DNA of 64,000 bases, taken from Rhizosaccharibacter radicis (GTDB taxonomy: Bacteria > Pseudomonadota > Alphaproteobacteria > Acetobacterales > Acetobacteraceae). Shown here in pieces: positions 18,434 to 27,411 of the stretch (within the stretch, counting starts at the first letter, position 1; each line of letters begins with the position of its first letter). Below the pieces are notes generated by a model, which saw nothing but the letters and a program-made list of their open reading frames with translations, was not told the DNA's origin and searched no databases. Where the stretch lies: the NCBI GenBank assembly GCA_024508355.1, contig JAMZEJ010000010.1, forward strand, positions 124,001-188,000, in the 5' to 3' direction. The position numbers were made by a program, and so were the translations under genes.

Positions 18434-20256
18434 CAGCTGCCTCCGGCCGGCCGGAAACCGGCCACGCTGTGGGCGAACACCTCCCCGGTGGTGCCGTCGG
18501 CGATCCCCAGGTCGGTAACGTGCGGCCCGGGGTTGCAGGCGAGGCTGGCCCCCACCGTGGCCCGGAACATCAGCGGCGGGACGGTGAAATCCGCCACCCG
18601 GTCGGCCGCCTCCCGCACGCCGGCCAGGCCGGACGCCACCTCCCCGGCGGGAGCCTCCGACAACAGGCCGCAGACCGACAGGGGCAGCACCGCCTGCAGC
18701 ACCCCGTCCTGCGCGACGGCCATGCCGCCACCCGCCGCGATCAGGGCGTTGGCGGCCGCCGCCATGTCGCGGGCGTCGCGGCCGAACACCGTGAGGTTGT
18801 GGCTGTCGTGCGAGATCGTGGTGGCGATCGCGCCCTTCCAGCGTCCCCAGCCGCCCAGCACCCCCAGCACCGGCTCCGGCGACGACAGGCCGTGCCGGTG
18901 CGCCACCGCCATCAGGATCAGGTCGTCCGGCAGCCGCACCTCGCCGTCCTTCACGGCGGCGTCGCGCTCCGCCCAGCGCGTGAACCGGGGCCGGTCCACC
19001 ACCCGCAGCGTGGCCGTGCCGTCCATCCCGGAGGCGGCACCAGGAACCCGCAGGCGGAACGCCTCGTCGGCGATCGGCGCCAGCCGCATGGTGTCCACCG
19101 GGGCGGGAACCGGGTCGGAACGAAGCGGGCGGATCAGCGCGCCCCCGCGCGCGACCAGCCGACCGGAAGCGAACACCTCGCGCGGCTCGAAGCCTTCCAG
19201 GTCCGACAGCACCACGAGGTCGGCCCGGCGGCCCGGCGCCACCAGCCCCAAATCCCGGCGTCCCAGCCGCATCGCGGCGTTCAGGGTGGCGGCCCGCAGC
19301 GCCTGGATCGGGTCGAGGCCCAGCGCCACCAGACGACGCAGCAGCATGACGATGCCGCCTTCGCGCACCAGCATGTCCGGCAGGATGTCGTCCGTGCACA
19401 GCGTGAGGGTCTGCGGGATCACCGGCAAACCGCGGAGTGCCGACACCACGCCGGGCAGCACGTCCTCGTGCGAAGCGCGGAGCTCCACCGTGAAGCCCGC
19501 TTCCAGCTTGCGCAGCAGGTCCTCGCCCGAGGTGATCTCGTGGTCGCTCTCGATCCCCGCGGCGGCGAACGCCAGCAGGTCCGCACCCTCGAGATCGCGG
19601 GCATGACCGCACACCAGCTTGCCGCTGCGCATCCCCGCCTCGACGATGCCGCGCATGCGCGGGCTGCGGCCGAGGACGCCGCGCATGTCCATCACCTCGG
19701 CGACGCCGGCGACCTCCGGCCAGTCGAGCATGGCGCGGATCGCATCCGCGCCGAACTCGGCGCCGGCCATCTCGAGGCCGGGCGCGGACGGAACCGAGGA
19801 CGGGGCCAGCACCAGCGAGCGCAGCGGCAGGCCGCGCGACGCGTCGATCGCCCAGCGCACGCCGTCCAGCCCCGCCACGTTGCCGACCTCGTGCGGATCC
19901 CAGCAGATCGTCGTGGTGCCCTGGGGAACCACCACCTCCGCGTAGCGCCGCGGCGTGATCATGGAGCTCTCGACATGCAGGTGCGTGTCGATGAGGCCGG
20001 GCGCCACCAGCGCGCCGGCCAGATCGTGCGTCTCGGCCGCCTCGCCCCGGGCCCCCGGCGCATGGACGGAGGCGATCAACCCTCCCACGAGACCGATATC
20101 GGCCTCGCGGATCGTGCAGGTGGCGACGTCCACCACGCGGCCGCCGCGCAGCAGCACGTCGAACGGAGCGGCGCCGAGGGCCGCCGCCACCGCCCGGTCC
20201 CGCAGCGCGGGATCGTCGAGGTCGCGGGGCTCCGTCATGCCGACGTCGGAACTCAT
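18433..20256 (-). CDS. ade: Adenine deaminase
   Basis: 607 residues, the usual length of the Ade (amidohydrolase) family. Metal-site motifs are present: APGLIDTHLHVESSM near residue 90, TTTICWDPHEVGN, GHARDLEGADLLAF, SDHEITSGEDLL and LCTDDILPDML. The C-terminal Ade domain has SHDSHNLTVFGRD. The enzyme converts adenine to hypoxanthine and ammonia in the cytoplasm. GGAG lies 9 bases before the ATG at 20256. It is 37 bases downstream of the NCS2 permease gene and overlaps the exported nucleoside hydrolase-like gene, so uptake and first catabolic step are co-expressed. Confidence 0.95.
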   Translation of the reverse strand: MSSDVGMTEPRDLDDPALRDRAVAAALGAAPFDVLLRGGRVVDVATCTIREADIGLVGGLIASVHAPGARGEAAETHDLAGALVAPGLIDTHLHVESSMITPRRYAEVVVPQGTTTICWDPHEVGNVAGLDGVRWAIDASRGLPLRSLVLAPSSVPSAPGLEMAGAEFGADAIRAMLDWPEVAGVAEVMDMRGVLGRSPRMRGIVEAGMRSGKLVCGHARDLEGADLLAFAAAGIESDHEITSGEDLLRKLEAGFTVELRASHEDVLPGVVSALRGLPVIPQTLTLCTDDILPDMLVREGGIVMLLRRLVALGLDPIQALRAATLNAAMRLGRRDLGLVAPGRRADLVVLSDLEGFEPREVFASGRLVARGGALIRPLRSDPVPAPVDTMRLAPIADEAFRLRVPGAASGMDGTATLRVVDRPRFTRWAERDAAVKDGEVRLPDDLILMAVAHRHGLSSPEPVLGVLGGWGRWKGAIATTISHDSHNLTVFGRDARDMAAAANALIAAGGGMAVAQDGVLQAVLPLSVCGLLSEAPAGEVASGLAGVREAADRVADFTVPPLMFRATVGASLACNPGPHVTDLGIADGTTGEVFAHSVAGFRPAGGS

Positions 20257-20293
20257 GGCGGATACTCCGGAAGGGATCGGGGGAAGCGGACGG

Positions 20294-21628
20294 TCACGGC
20301 AGGTGCGTGGTCACGACGAAGAAGGCGACGAACACGACGGCGAGCCCCCACACCACCGCGCCCATGCGCCTGCCGTCGCCGGCGGCGATGCCGAGCAGCA
20401 GGAAGGCCAGCGTGCCGACCGCCATGCCGTTGATCAGGTTGTTGGTCAGCACCGTCACCAGCAGTGTCAGGGACACGGTGACCGCGCTGCTCCATTCCGT
20501 GAGGTCGATGCGGGCGACGCCCTGCAGCATCAGCACGCCGACCACCACCAGCGCCGGCGTCGTGGCCGCCGCCGGGATCACCACGAACAACGGCCACAGG
20601 AACAGGCTGCACGCGAAGCACAGCCCGACGACCACCGCCGCGAGGCCGGTGCGTCCCCCGGCCTGCACCCCGGTGACGCTTTCGATGAAGATCGTGACCA
20701 CGGAAGTGCCGAGCAGCGGCCCCACGATGGTGGACATCGCGTCGGCGGCGAAGGTACGGGTGGCGTTCGGGATCGAACCGTCCGGCTCGCGCAGGTTGGC
20801 GGCGCCGGTGACGCCGATCACCGTGCCGAGGGTGGAAAAGAACTCCGAACAGAAGAAATAGAACATCAGCGGCAGCGTCAGCAGCAGATGCGAGGCCACG
20901 AACCCGAAATCCGGCTTCAACGCCGTGTGCGCCGGCCAGTGCGGGAGTGCCAGCAGGTGCGCCGGCAGCCTGGTCAGCGGTTTCCCGTCCGCGCCCGGAA
21001 CCACCAGCCCGGCGGCGGTCATGATCCCGATGCTCAGGATGAGCGCCCCGGGCACGCGGCGCGCCACCAGCACCGGCGTCAGCAGGATGCCCGCCAGCGT
21101 CAGCAGCACGAATGGCCGGCCGAGCGAGTTCATCTTCACCAGCGTGCCGGGCGACGACACCACGAAACCGGAGCCGCGCAGGGCGATGAACACGATCAGC
21201 ATGCCCACGGAGGCCTGGATCGCCACCTTCAGCACCTCGGGCACGTCGCGTGCCACCCGCTCGCGCAGCTTCGACAGGCTGAGCGCCAGGAACATCACGC
21301 CCGTGACGATGACGATGGCCAGCCCCGCCTGCCAGGGGATGCCCATCTGCTTCACCAGCACGTAGGCGAACACGATGTTGGAGCCCATGGCGGGTGCCGC
21401 CGCGAGCGGCAGGTTCGACAGCAGCCCCACCAGCAGGCAGCCGACCAGCGACGACAGGCCGGTCGCCACCACCAGATCGACCCTGTCCATGCCGGCGGCG
21501 GCCATGATGGCGGGATTCACCGCCAGGATGTAGGCCATGGCGGCGAAGGTGGTGAATCCGGCGACCGTTTCCCGGCCCACGGTGGTGCCGCGGGCCTCGA
21601 GCTCGAAGAACCGGTCCAGCTTCGACAT
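20294..21628 (-). CDS. NCS2-family purine permease (AzgA-like)
   Basis: 444 residues from the ATG at 21628, which has AGGAG 8 bases upstream (a GTG at 21637 is the alternative). About 12 hydrophobic helices; the AzgA-branch markers are visible: FFELEARGTTVGRETVAGFTTF at the N-terminus (only partly quoted by family consensus), AYILAVNPAIM, SNIVFAYVL and TSVVTIFIESVTGVQAGGRTG. Members import adenine, guanine or hypoxanthine by proton symport. Position immediately before adenine deaminase supports adenine as a substrate. It lies 33 bases after the TonB-dependent receptor gene in one operon. Confidence 0.9.
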   Translation of the reverse strand: MSKLDRFFELEARGTTVGRETVAGFTTFAAMAYILAVNPAIMAAAGMDRVDLVVATGLSSLVGCLLVGLLSNLPLAAAPAMGSNIVFAYVLVKQMGIPWQAGLAIVIVTGVMFLALSLSKLRERVARDVPEVLKVAIQASVGMLIVFIALRGSGFVVSSPGTLVKMNSLGRPFVLLTLAGILLTPVLVARRVPGALILSIGIMTAAGLVVPGADGKPLTRLPAHLLALPHWPAHTALKPDFGFVASHLLLTLPLMFYFFCSEFFSTLGTVIGVTGAANLREPDGSIPNATRTFAADAMSTIVGPLLGTSVVTIFIESVTGVQAGGRTGLAAVVVGLCFACSLFLWPLFVVIPAAATTPALVVVGVLMLQGVARIDLTEWSSAVTVSLTLLVTVLTNNLINGMAVGTLAFLLLGIAAGDGRRMGAVVWGLAVVFVAFFVVTTHLP

Positions 21629-21661
21629 GTTCGGCACTCCTGGAAGCGGCGATGGCCGGGA

Positions 21662-23974
21662 TCAGAATCCGCAGCTGGCGGTGAGAAGTGCGGCGAAGCC
21701 GCCGCCGACATAGTAGGTGGGCGTTCCCTGCGCGGCGATGGTGGTGCCGTGCACGCCCGTGGTGGCGCGCGAGGACGCGGCCACGCCCGCCACGCCCGAC
21801 AGGTAGCTGTTGTCGCCCACGTTGATCAGGTTGAGGCGAAGCTCGGGCTTCAGGCCGTGCACGGTCGGCAGCCGGTAGCCGAACGCGATGTCGGCGGTGA
21901 CGAAGGCGGGCATCGCCTGGTCGTTGGTGAAGGTCGAGAACTGGCGCCCGGTATATTTGAGCGACAGGTTGCCGAAGAAGTTGCCCTGGTCGTAGTCCAG
22001 CCCGATCGCGCCCTGGAACTCGGGCGCCCGCACCGCGCGCTTGCCCGCGGTGGGCAGGGCATCGGCGCCCACCTGGTAGTCGTTGTCGATGGTGGCGTGC
22101 AGATATTCCGCGGACACGTAGGGCCGGAAATGATGGAACGGCCGCAGCCCGATCTCGGCATCGACGCCTCGCGAGGTCTGGCCGCCGGCATTGATGTTCT
22201 GGGTGACCTGGGCCCCGTTGACGATGGCCTGGGTGGCGACCTGGCGGTTGGTGAAGTTGTAGTTGAACAGAGTCACGGTGCCGTTGACCAAATCGCCCTG
22301 GTAGCGATAGCCGAGCTCCTCGGAGATGGCGTATTCCGCCTTCTGCGACGGATTGGCGGCGGTCGTGACCGCGCCCGTGGTGGCGCTGTAGGAGGAATAA
22401 AGCGCGTTCAGCGTCGGGGTGCGGAAGTTGGTGGCGACGTCGGCGAACAGCTGGTTGCGATCGTCGAACCGGTAGCGCGCCGCGATCGTCGGAAGGCTTT
22501 CGGCGTCGTTCAGCTCGGTCCGGTACTGGGCGCCCGGCAGGTAGTTGTAGCCGGTCCGGTTGACCATGGTTTCCTTGAAGCCGGCCTCCAGCGTCAGGTG
22601 CGACGTCGCCTCGAAACGGTCGCCCAGGAACAGGCTGTTGACCTGCGTTTCGGTGTAGTTGTCGTAGGACGCGACCCGCACGCCGTTCGACAGCTTGGCA
22701 TCGGCGAACTGTCCCCACTCGTCCGCGGCCCCGCCATTCGCGCCGACCGGGCTGTACGGGTTGAGCAGCCGCGTCGCCGACCATTCGTACCAGTCGCCGA
22801 CCACCAGATGGTGGCGGCCCCAGCTATAGTTCAGCTTGCTCACCACGCCGGGGCGATAAACATAGGGCGTGATGGAAGGGCTGTAGACCAGCACCTTGTC
22901 GCGCGTGGAGCCGTTGTTGTTGAGATCGAGGCTCACCCGCCGCGATCCCCAGTAGAAGCCGCTTTCCGACAGCACGCTGGCGCCGGCGAGGCTGCCGCCG
23001 TTGAAATAGAAGTACGGCGTGATGTCGAGCGAGGCACGGCTTCCCAGCACCACGTGCTGCGGTGCCGTGACGATGATGACGCGGTAGGGCGTCTGGTGCA
23101 GCTTGTAGAAGTTGGTGTCGCCCGGGGAGAAGCTGGCGTCGTAGTTGAAGTCGCGCCCCAGCGTCTGCCATTGGGCGAGCGACGGCGAGCGGTAGGACGT
23201 CTTGACGCTGTCGTCGAACGTCAGCGCCACTTCCGACGTGCTGCCGTTGCGCCAGTCCTTGAGCGCCTTGAAGTCCACGTGCTGCTTGTGGTCCTCGCCC
23301 GGCCCGCGGAAATGCGGCTCGTAGATGCGGGAATAGGACACGAAGGCACGCACGCCGCTGCGGCCGATCTCGCCGCTGTCCAAACGGATGAACTCGCGGT
23401 CTGTGTGGTAGGATCCGTAGGACAGGTTCACCAGGCCGCCCGCCTTCATCGACGGGTCGCGCAGCCGCATCTCCACGATGCCGCCGGAAGCGCCGATCAC
23501 GGGCGTGTCCAGATTGGCCGAGCCCTGTTCGAGCGTGATCCTCGACAGGTTCTCGGAATCCACCCATTCGGTCGGAAACGCAGAATAGGTGCCGATATCG
23601 TTCAGCGAGGCACCGTCCAGGGTGAAGCCGATCTGGTCCGAGTTCAGGCCCCTCACCGTCAGGTTGCCGGTGGTCATGCCGTACGGATCGGCGCTGACCG
23701 CGTTGGCGCCGGGAAGCAGCTTCAACAGCTGGTAGGGATTGGAGCTCGGTGCCTGCTTGGCGATATAGGCGCTGGTGACGCTGCTGACCGATTTGGGCGC
23801 CTCCTGACGGAGCATCAGGCCGCCACCGATCGCATCGCGCTGCGTCGATCCGCGCACGGTTACCGCTTCGGCATCGGGATCGTCCTGCGCGATGGCCGCG
23901 GGCATGCGTGTCCAGAACGAAACGCAACAAAGGGAGGTCGCGACCAGCAGATCGTGCAACCTGAGGCGAGGCAT
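21662..23974 (-). CDS. TonB-dependent outer-membrane receptor of the purine operon
   Basis: 770 residues with a signal peptide (cleavage likely after AAIAQ, about residue 30) and a TonB-box-like EAVTVRG just after it. A plug domain follows (about 60-190: NLTVRGLNSDQIGFTLDG, then GASGGIVEMRLRDP). A beta-barrel runs to a C-terminal Phe, as expected for BAM-dependent insertion. Family members import scarce ligands across the outer membrane using TonB energy. Operon position before an NCS2 purine permease and adenine deaminase suggests the ligand is a purine, nucleoside or purine-containing polymer; this is inference. GGAG lies 8 bases before the ATG. Confidence 0.9.
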   Translation of the reverse strand: MPRLRLHDLLVATSLCCVSFWTRMPAAIAQDDPDAEAVTVRGSTQRDAIGGGLMLRQEAPKSVSSVTSAYIAKQAPSSNPYQLLKLLPGANAVSADPYGMTTGNLTVRGLNSDQIGFTLDGASLNDIGTYSAFPTEWVDSENLSRITLEQGSANLDTPVIGASGGIVEMRLRDPSMKAGGLVNLSYGSYHTDREFIRLDSGEIGRSGVRAFVSYSRIYEPHFRGPGEDHKQHVDFKALKDWRNGSTSEVALTFDDSVKTSYRSPSLAQWQTLGRDFNYDASFSPGDTNFYKLHQTPYRVIIVTAPQHVVLGSRASLDITPYFYFNGGSLAGASVLSESGFYWGSRRVSLDLNNNGSTRDKVLVYSPSITPYVYRPGVVSKLNYSWGRHHLVVGDWYEWSATRLLNPYSPVGANGGAADEWGQFADAKLSNGVRVASYDNYTETQVNSLFLGDRFEATSHLTLEAGFKETMVNRTGYNYLPGAQYRTELNDAESLPTIAARYRFDDRNQLFADVATNFRTPTLNALYSSYSATTGAVTTAANPSQKAEYAISEELGYRYQGDLVNGTVTLFNYNFTNRQVATQAIVNGAQVTQNINAGGQTSRGVDAEIGLRPFHHFRPYVSAEYLHATIDNDYQVGADALPTAGKRAVRAPEFQGAIGLDYDQGNFFGNLSLKYTGRQFSTFTNDQAMPAFVTADIAFGYRLPTVHGLKPELRLNLINVGDNSYLSGVAGVAASSRATTGVHGTTIAAQGTPTYYVGGGFAALLTASCGF

Positions 23975-24128
23975 TCGGGTGCTCCGGTTCGAGGAAACTG
24001 GAGACCGCGTTCTTTCCCGATCGAACGGGGCGTCTTCTGACGCTTCCCGGCAGCGAGACCGAACCGCCGATTGCGCCGGCCCCGGGGCGGGGGCACAAGC
24101 ACCATAGCGGTTGGTCGAGCCAACATGT

Positions 24129-24144
24129 TATAAGACGTCTTATA
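24129..24144. promoter_or_regulatory. Perfect 16-base palindrome, GntR operator
   Basis: TATAAGACGTCTTATA is a perfect palindrome in the divergent region, 24 bases before the GntR start and 155 bases upstream of the TonB receptor start. It is a probable binding site for the adjacent HutC-type regulator, controlling itself and possibly the purine operon. Confidence 0.7.
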
Positions 24145-24167
24145 CTGATTGCGGGAACGGATCAAGC

Positions 24168-24947
24168 GTGACGAGCGGCGAGCGAGACGATGGCGTGAGC
24201 CGCAACAGCGCCACGGCGCTCTATCTGCAGATCGCCACCCACATCGCCGCCCGGATCGGGCGAGACCCGGCCTTCATGGATCGCCTGCCTTCCGAGAGCG
24301 AACTCGTGGCCCGCTATGCGGTCAGCCGGATCACCGTGCGCCAGGCGCTCGATCATCTGGTGCGCCGCGGCCTCGTGGTCCGGCGGCAGGGACGCGGAAC
24401 CTTCGTCACCGAACCCCGCGAGCAGCGCACCACCGGCCCGGCGAAAGGCCTGGCCGACATTCTCGCCGCCCAGGGCCTGTCGCCGGAAACCACCCTCCTG
24501 GCGCTGGAAGCGGCCGACGCCCCCGCCGAAATCCAGCAGGCGCTCGCGCTTTCCGGGCCGCGCAGCCTGTTCCTCAGGCGGCGCTACAGCGTGGAAGGCC
24601 GGGATGCCGCCCTGACCGAAGTGTATTATCCCCCCTCCTGCCTGGGTGCGTTCGGCTGGGAGGATGCCCGCCGCCACTCCTCCCTCGACCTGCTGTCGCG
24701 CTTCGCCGGCATCCAGATCGGCCGCAGCGACAGCGTGATCCAGGTGCGCACCGCCACCGAAGAACTGCGGCGCCATCTCGACATCGAGACGCAGGAAGCG
24801 GTGATGATGATCCGGCGCGTCACCTTCTCGGTCGGCGGCGAGCCTTGCGAGTACAGCACCCTCTACGCGAAAGCCGGGATCGCCGAGTTCGCGGTCACCA
24901 CCAATGGCGAGGAGGAAGCCGGACATCTCCGTCCCCGGGCGGGCTGA
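24168..24947 (+). CDS. GntR-family (HutC/UTRA) transcriptional regulator
   Basis: 259 residues from GTG 24168; GTG 24195 is a possible alternative, and a TTG upstream at 24111 would put the palindrome inside the gene. The winged helix is at about 15-85 (RLPSESELVARYAVSRITVRQ, RRQGRGTFVTEP). The UTRA ligand domain is at about 105-245 (LFLRRRYSVEGRDAALTEVYYP, IGRSDSVIQVRTATEEL). HutC-type regulators bind small catabolites and usually repress. The divergent purine operon and the intervening palindrome make a purine or derivative the best candidate inducer (inference). Confidence 0.9.
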   Translation: MTSGERDDGVSRNSATALYLQIATHIAARIGRDPAFMDRLPSESELVARYAVSRITVRQALDHLVRRGLVVRRQGRGTFVTEPREQRTTGPAKGLADILAAQGLSPETTLLALEAADAPAEIQQALALSGPRSLFLRRRYSVEGRDAALTEVYYPPSCLGAFGWEDARRHSSLDLLSRFAGIQIGRSDSVIQVRTATEELRRHLDIETQEAVMMIRRVTFSVGGEPCEYSTLYAKAGIAEFAVTTNGEEEAGHLRPRAG

Positions 24948-25031
24948 GCCGACGCCACGGGTCCGGGCGTTCGGCCCAGGCGGACGAGCGGGGGCGCGGC
25001 TCGCCAGATTTCCACGTATCATGGATGTCTT

Positions 25032-25061
25032 TTGACAAAACAAACGTTTCATACGTAGATT
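25032..25061 (+). promoter_or_regulatory. Probable sigma-70 promoter of the sulfate operon
   Basis: TTGACA at 25032-25037 and TAGATT at 25056-25061 (18-base spacer) stand in an unusually AT-rich stretch. They lie 40 bases before the sulfate-binding protein gene. Confidence 0.6.
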
Positions 25062-25100
25062 GAACGCTGTCCCGTTGATGACGCCGGAGCGTTCCCGCCC

Positions 25101-26102
25101 ATGACGCCGCATCGCCTTCTCGGCCGCTTCCTCGCGACGGCCCTCATCCTGATGCCGGTCGCGGCCTCGGCTCAAAGCCTGCTCAATGTCAGCTACGATC
25201 CGACGCGGGAACTGTACAAGGACATCGACAAGCAGTTCAGCACCGCCTGGAAGAAGCAGACCGGCGAGACCGTCAGCGTGGCCACCTCGCACGGCGGCTC
25301 GGGAGCCCAGGCCCGGGCGGTGCTGGACGGGCTGCAGGCCGACGTGGTCACGCTGGGCATCGCGTCCGACATCGACGCGCTCGCGGCACGCGGGCTGCTC
25401 GCCCGGGACTGGAGCAGCCGGCTGCCCAACCATGCCGTGCCCTACACCAGCACGATCGTGTTCCTGGTGCGCTCGGGCAACCCCAAGCACATCCGCGACT
25501 GGCCGGACCTCGTGCGCGACGGCGTGTCGGTGGTGACCCCCAACCCGAAGACCTCGTCCGGCGGCCGCTGGAGCTATATCGCCGCGTATCTCTGGGCGCT
25601 GCACGCCAACAACAACGACGAGAGCAAGGCGGAAACCTTCCTGACGCAGCTCTACCGCCACGTTCCGATCCTCGACACCGGCGCCCGCGGCGCCACCAAC
25701 AGCTTCGTCCAGCGCGGCCAGGGCGACGTGCTGCTGGCCTGGGAAGACGAGGCACTGCTGGCGGCGCACGATCTGGGCGCTGGCCGTTTCGACGTCGTCT
25801 ACCCGTCCGCGTCCGTGGTGGCGGAACCGGTGGTCGCGGTGGTGGACAGCGTGGTGGGCAAGAAGAACACCGCCAGGCAGGCCGACGGCTATCTCCGCTT
25901 CCTGTACACCCCGCAGGGCCAGGAGATCATCGCCGCCCATCATTACCGGGCCATCGACCCCGCCGTGGCGGCCCGCCACGCCGCCGACTTCCCGCGTCTC
26001 GTCACCTACGACGTGGAATCCGCCGGCGGCTGGAGCGTGCTGCAGCCCAAGCATTTCGGCGATGGCGGCGTGTTCGACCGGATCACCAGGCCGGCCCGCT
26101 AG
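25101..26102 (+). CDS. sbp: Sulfate ABC transporter substrate-binding protein
   Basis: 333 residues with a signal peptide (cleavage after AASAQ, about residue 25). Sbp/CysP family hallmarks: LLNVSYDPTRELYKD, SHGGSGAQARAVLDGLQAD, VTLGIASDIDALA, TPNPKTSSGGRWSYI, VPILDTGARGATNSF and GDVLLAWEDEA. These residues form the deep pocket that binds dehydrated sulfate through backbone amides. It delivers sulfate (possibly thiosulfate) to the CysT/CysW channel encoded downstream. A clear promoter lies upstream, so it is the first gene of the unit. A CGCGGG/CCCGCG hairpin directly follows the stop, then a 424-base gap. Confidence 0.94.
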   Translation: MTPHRLLGRFLATALILMPVAASAQSLLNVSYDPTRELYKDIDKQFSTAWKKQTGETVSVATSHGGSGAQARAVLDGLQADVVTLGIASDIDALAARGLLARDWSSRLPNHAVPYTSTIVFLVRSGNPKHIRDWPDLVRDGVSVVTPNPKTSSGGRWSYIAAYLWALHANNNDESKAETFLTQLYRHVPILDTGARGATNSFVQRGQGDVLLAWEDEALLAAHDLGAGRFDVVYPSASVVAEPVVAVVDSVVGKKNTARQADGYLRFLYTPQGQEIIAAHHYRAIDPAVAARHAADFPRLVTYDVESAGGWSVLQPKHFGDGGVFDRITRPAR

Positions 26103-26526
26103 GCGCGGGCTCCCGCGGGGCCGGACGGCCATCCCGGGTCCTGGCCGGGCCGAACGCCGCCCCGGGCACCCGGGGTTCAGCTCGGACGCCTGTGCCCCAT
26201 GCGCCAGAGGGTCCGACCCGAACGGCCCCGTTCCGGCTGTTCAGGCTTCGGCCCCGCACGGGAGGGACGGACGTCCGAACCGCCCGCTTGCCTGTCGCCT
26301 ATCCGAACAACTGTCCCGGAAGGGCTGCGAACAGCAGCCCGTCGCCGGGATGGTTCCTGGGATCGTCCCCCGGATCGTCCATGACTTGCCTGCGATCGCC
26401 GGGCCCGTGTCGCGCCTCATCCACGGGCCTGGCCTTCGCGGCGCTCCCGGTGCAGACAGCCGTGGCGGCCGGTGGCGACCGTCCAACATCTTCCGGAATG
26501 CGGGGCAGCCGGTCCATGATCATGCC
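26103..26526. other. Long leader/spacer between sbp and cysT
   Basis: No gene is evident. It begins with a hairpin (CGCGGG-CT-CCCGCG, 26104-26117) one base after the sbp stop, suited to limiting read-through into the permease genes. It contains two copies of GGATCGTC (26360-26367, 26372-26379), a word that recurs in the cysT-cysW spacer. The cysT frame stays open through this gap, but the composition is not coding-like. Confidence 0.4.
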
Positions 26527-27411
26527 ATGAGCCACAGCGTCCCGCAGGCGCCCGGCCTCCGCCGGCTTCCCTTCGGGGTGCCGGCGGTGATCCCGGGCCG
26601 CACCCTGTCCTTCGGCCTCACCCTGTTCTGGGTGACGGCGCTCGTGGTGCTGCCGCTCACGGCCCTGGCCACCAAGCCCTTCGGCCGCGGCTTCAAGGTG
26701 ATGCTGCACGCGCTGGGCGACGCGCGCGCGCTTCACGCGCTCGCCTTGTCGTTCGGCTGCGCCCTCGGCGCCGCGTCGTTGTGCACGCTGCTGGGATTGC
26801 TGCTGGCGTGGGTGCTCGAACGCGTCCGTCCCCCGGGCTGGCGCCTGCTGGACGCGCTGGTGGACATCCCGTTCGCGTTGCCGACCGCGGTGGCCGGCAT
26901 CACGCTGACCAGCCTGTATGCGCCCACCGGCTGGATCGGGGCGCCCCTGGACCGGCTGGGGATCAAGGTCGCCTTCACCCCGCTCGGCATCACCCTGGCG
27001 CTGGTGTTCGTGGGGCTTCCGTTCGTGGTGCGCACCGTGCTGCCGGTGCTGCGCGAGTTGCCGCGCGAGCTCGAGGAAGCCGCCGAGACCCTGGGGGCCC
27101 GCCCCGGGCAGATCGCCCGCCGGGTGCTGCTGCCCGCCCTGGCGCCGGCCCTCGCCACCGGCTTCGGTCTCGCCTTCGCCCGGGGGGTCGGCGAGTACGG
27201 CAGCGTGATCTTCATCGCCGGCAACCGGCCGATGGTGTCCGAGATCGCGCCGCTGTTGATCGTGATCCGGCTGCAGGAATTCAACTATGCCGGCGCGTCC
27301 GCGATCGGGCTGGTGATGCTGCTGGCCGCCGCCCTGTGCCTGCTGGCGATCACCGCCTTGCGGCGCCGGCTGCCGGCCTCGCTGGGCGTCCGGCTGGGCG
27401 GCGCGGCATGA
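26527..27411 (+). CDS. cysT: Sulfate ABC transporter permease CysT
   Basis: 294 residues from the ATG at 26527; the frame extends upstream without typical coding character. Six predicted helices plus the binding-protein-dependent transport motif EEAAETLGARPGQIARRVLLP that contacts the ATPase. CysT-specific segments include GEYGSVIFIAGN and the helix pair DIPFALPTAVAGITL. It forms the sulfate channel with CysW. It is separated from sbp by 424 bases and from cysW by 175 bases, wider than usual for this operon. The stop overlaps the ATG of a 60-codon frame that runs exactly to cysW. Confidence 0.93.
   Translation: MSHSVPQAPGLRRLPFGVPAVIPGRTLSFGLTLFWVTALVVLPLTALATKPFGRGFKVMLHALGDARALHALALSFGCALGAASLCTLLGLLLAWVLERVRPPGWRLLDALVDIPFALPTAVAGITLTSLYAPTGWIGAPLDRLGIKVAFTPLGITLALVFVGLPFVVRTVLPVLRELPRELEEAAETLGARPGQIARRVLLPALAPALATGFGLAFARGVGEYGSVIFIAGNRPMVSEIAPLLIVIRLQEFNYAGASAIGLVMLLAAALCLLAITALRRRLPASLGVRLGGAA

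Noticed and set aside
19955..24040. Plus-strand open frame of about 1360 codons
   Set aside because: It lies exactly antisense to the TonB receptor and NCS2 permease genes, its product is Arg/His/Gly-rich without domains, and it is a by-product of high third-position GC.
23975..24128. Purine riboswitch before the TonB receptor gene
   Set aside because: Short hairpins exist (for example GCGTC-TTCT-GACGC at 24030-24043), but the conserved purine aptamer core is absent.
26062..26526. Upstream extension of cysT reaching into sbp
   Set aside because: No CysT homology before residue M of the 26527 start, and the extension is low-complexity.
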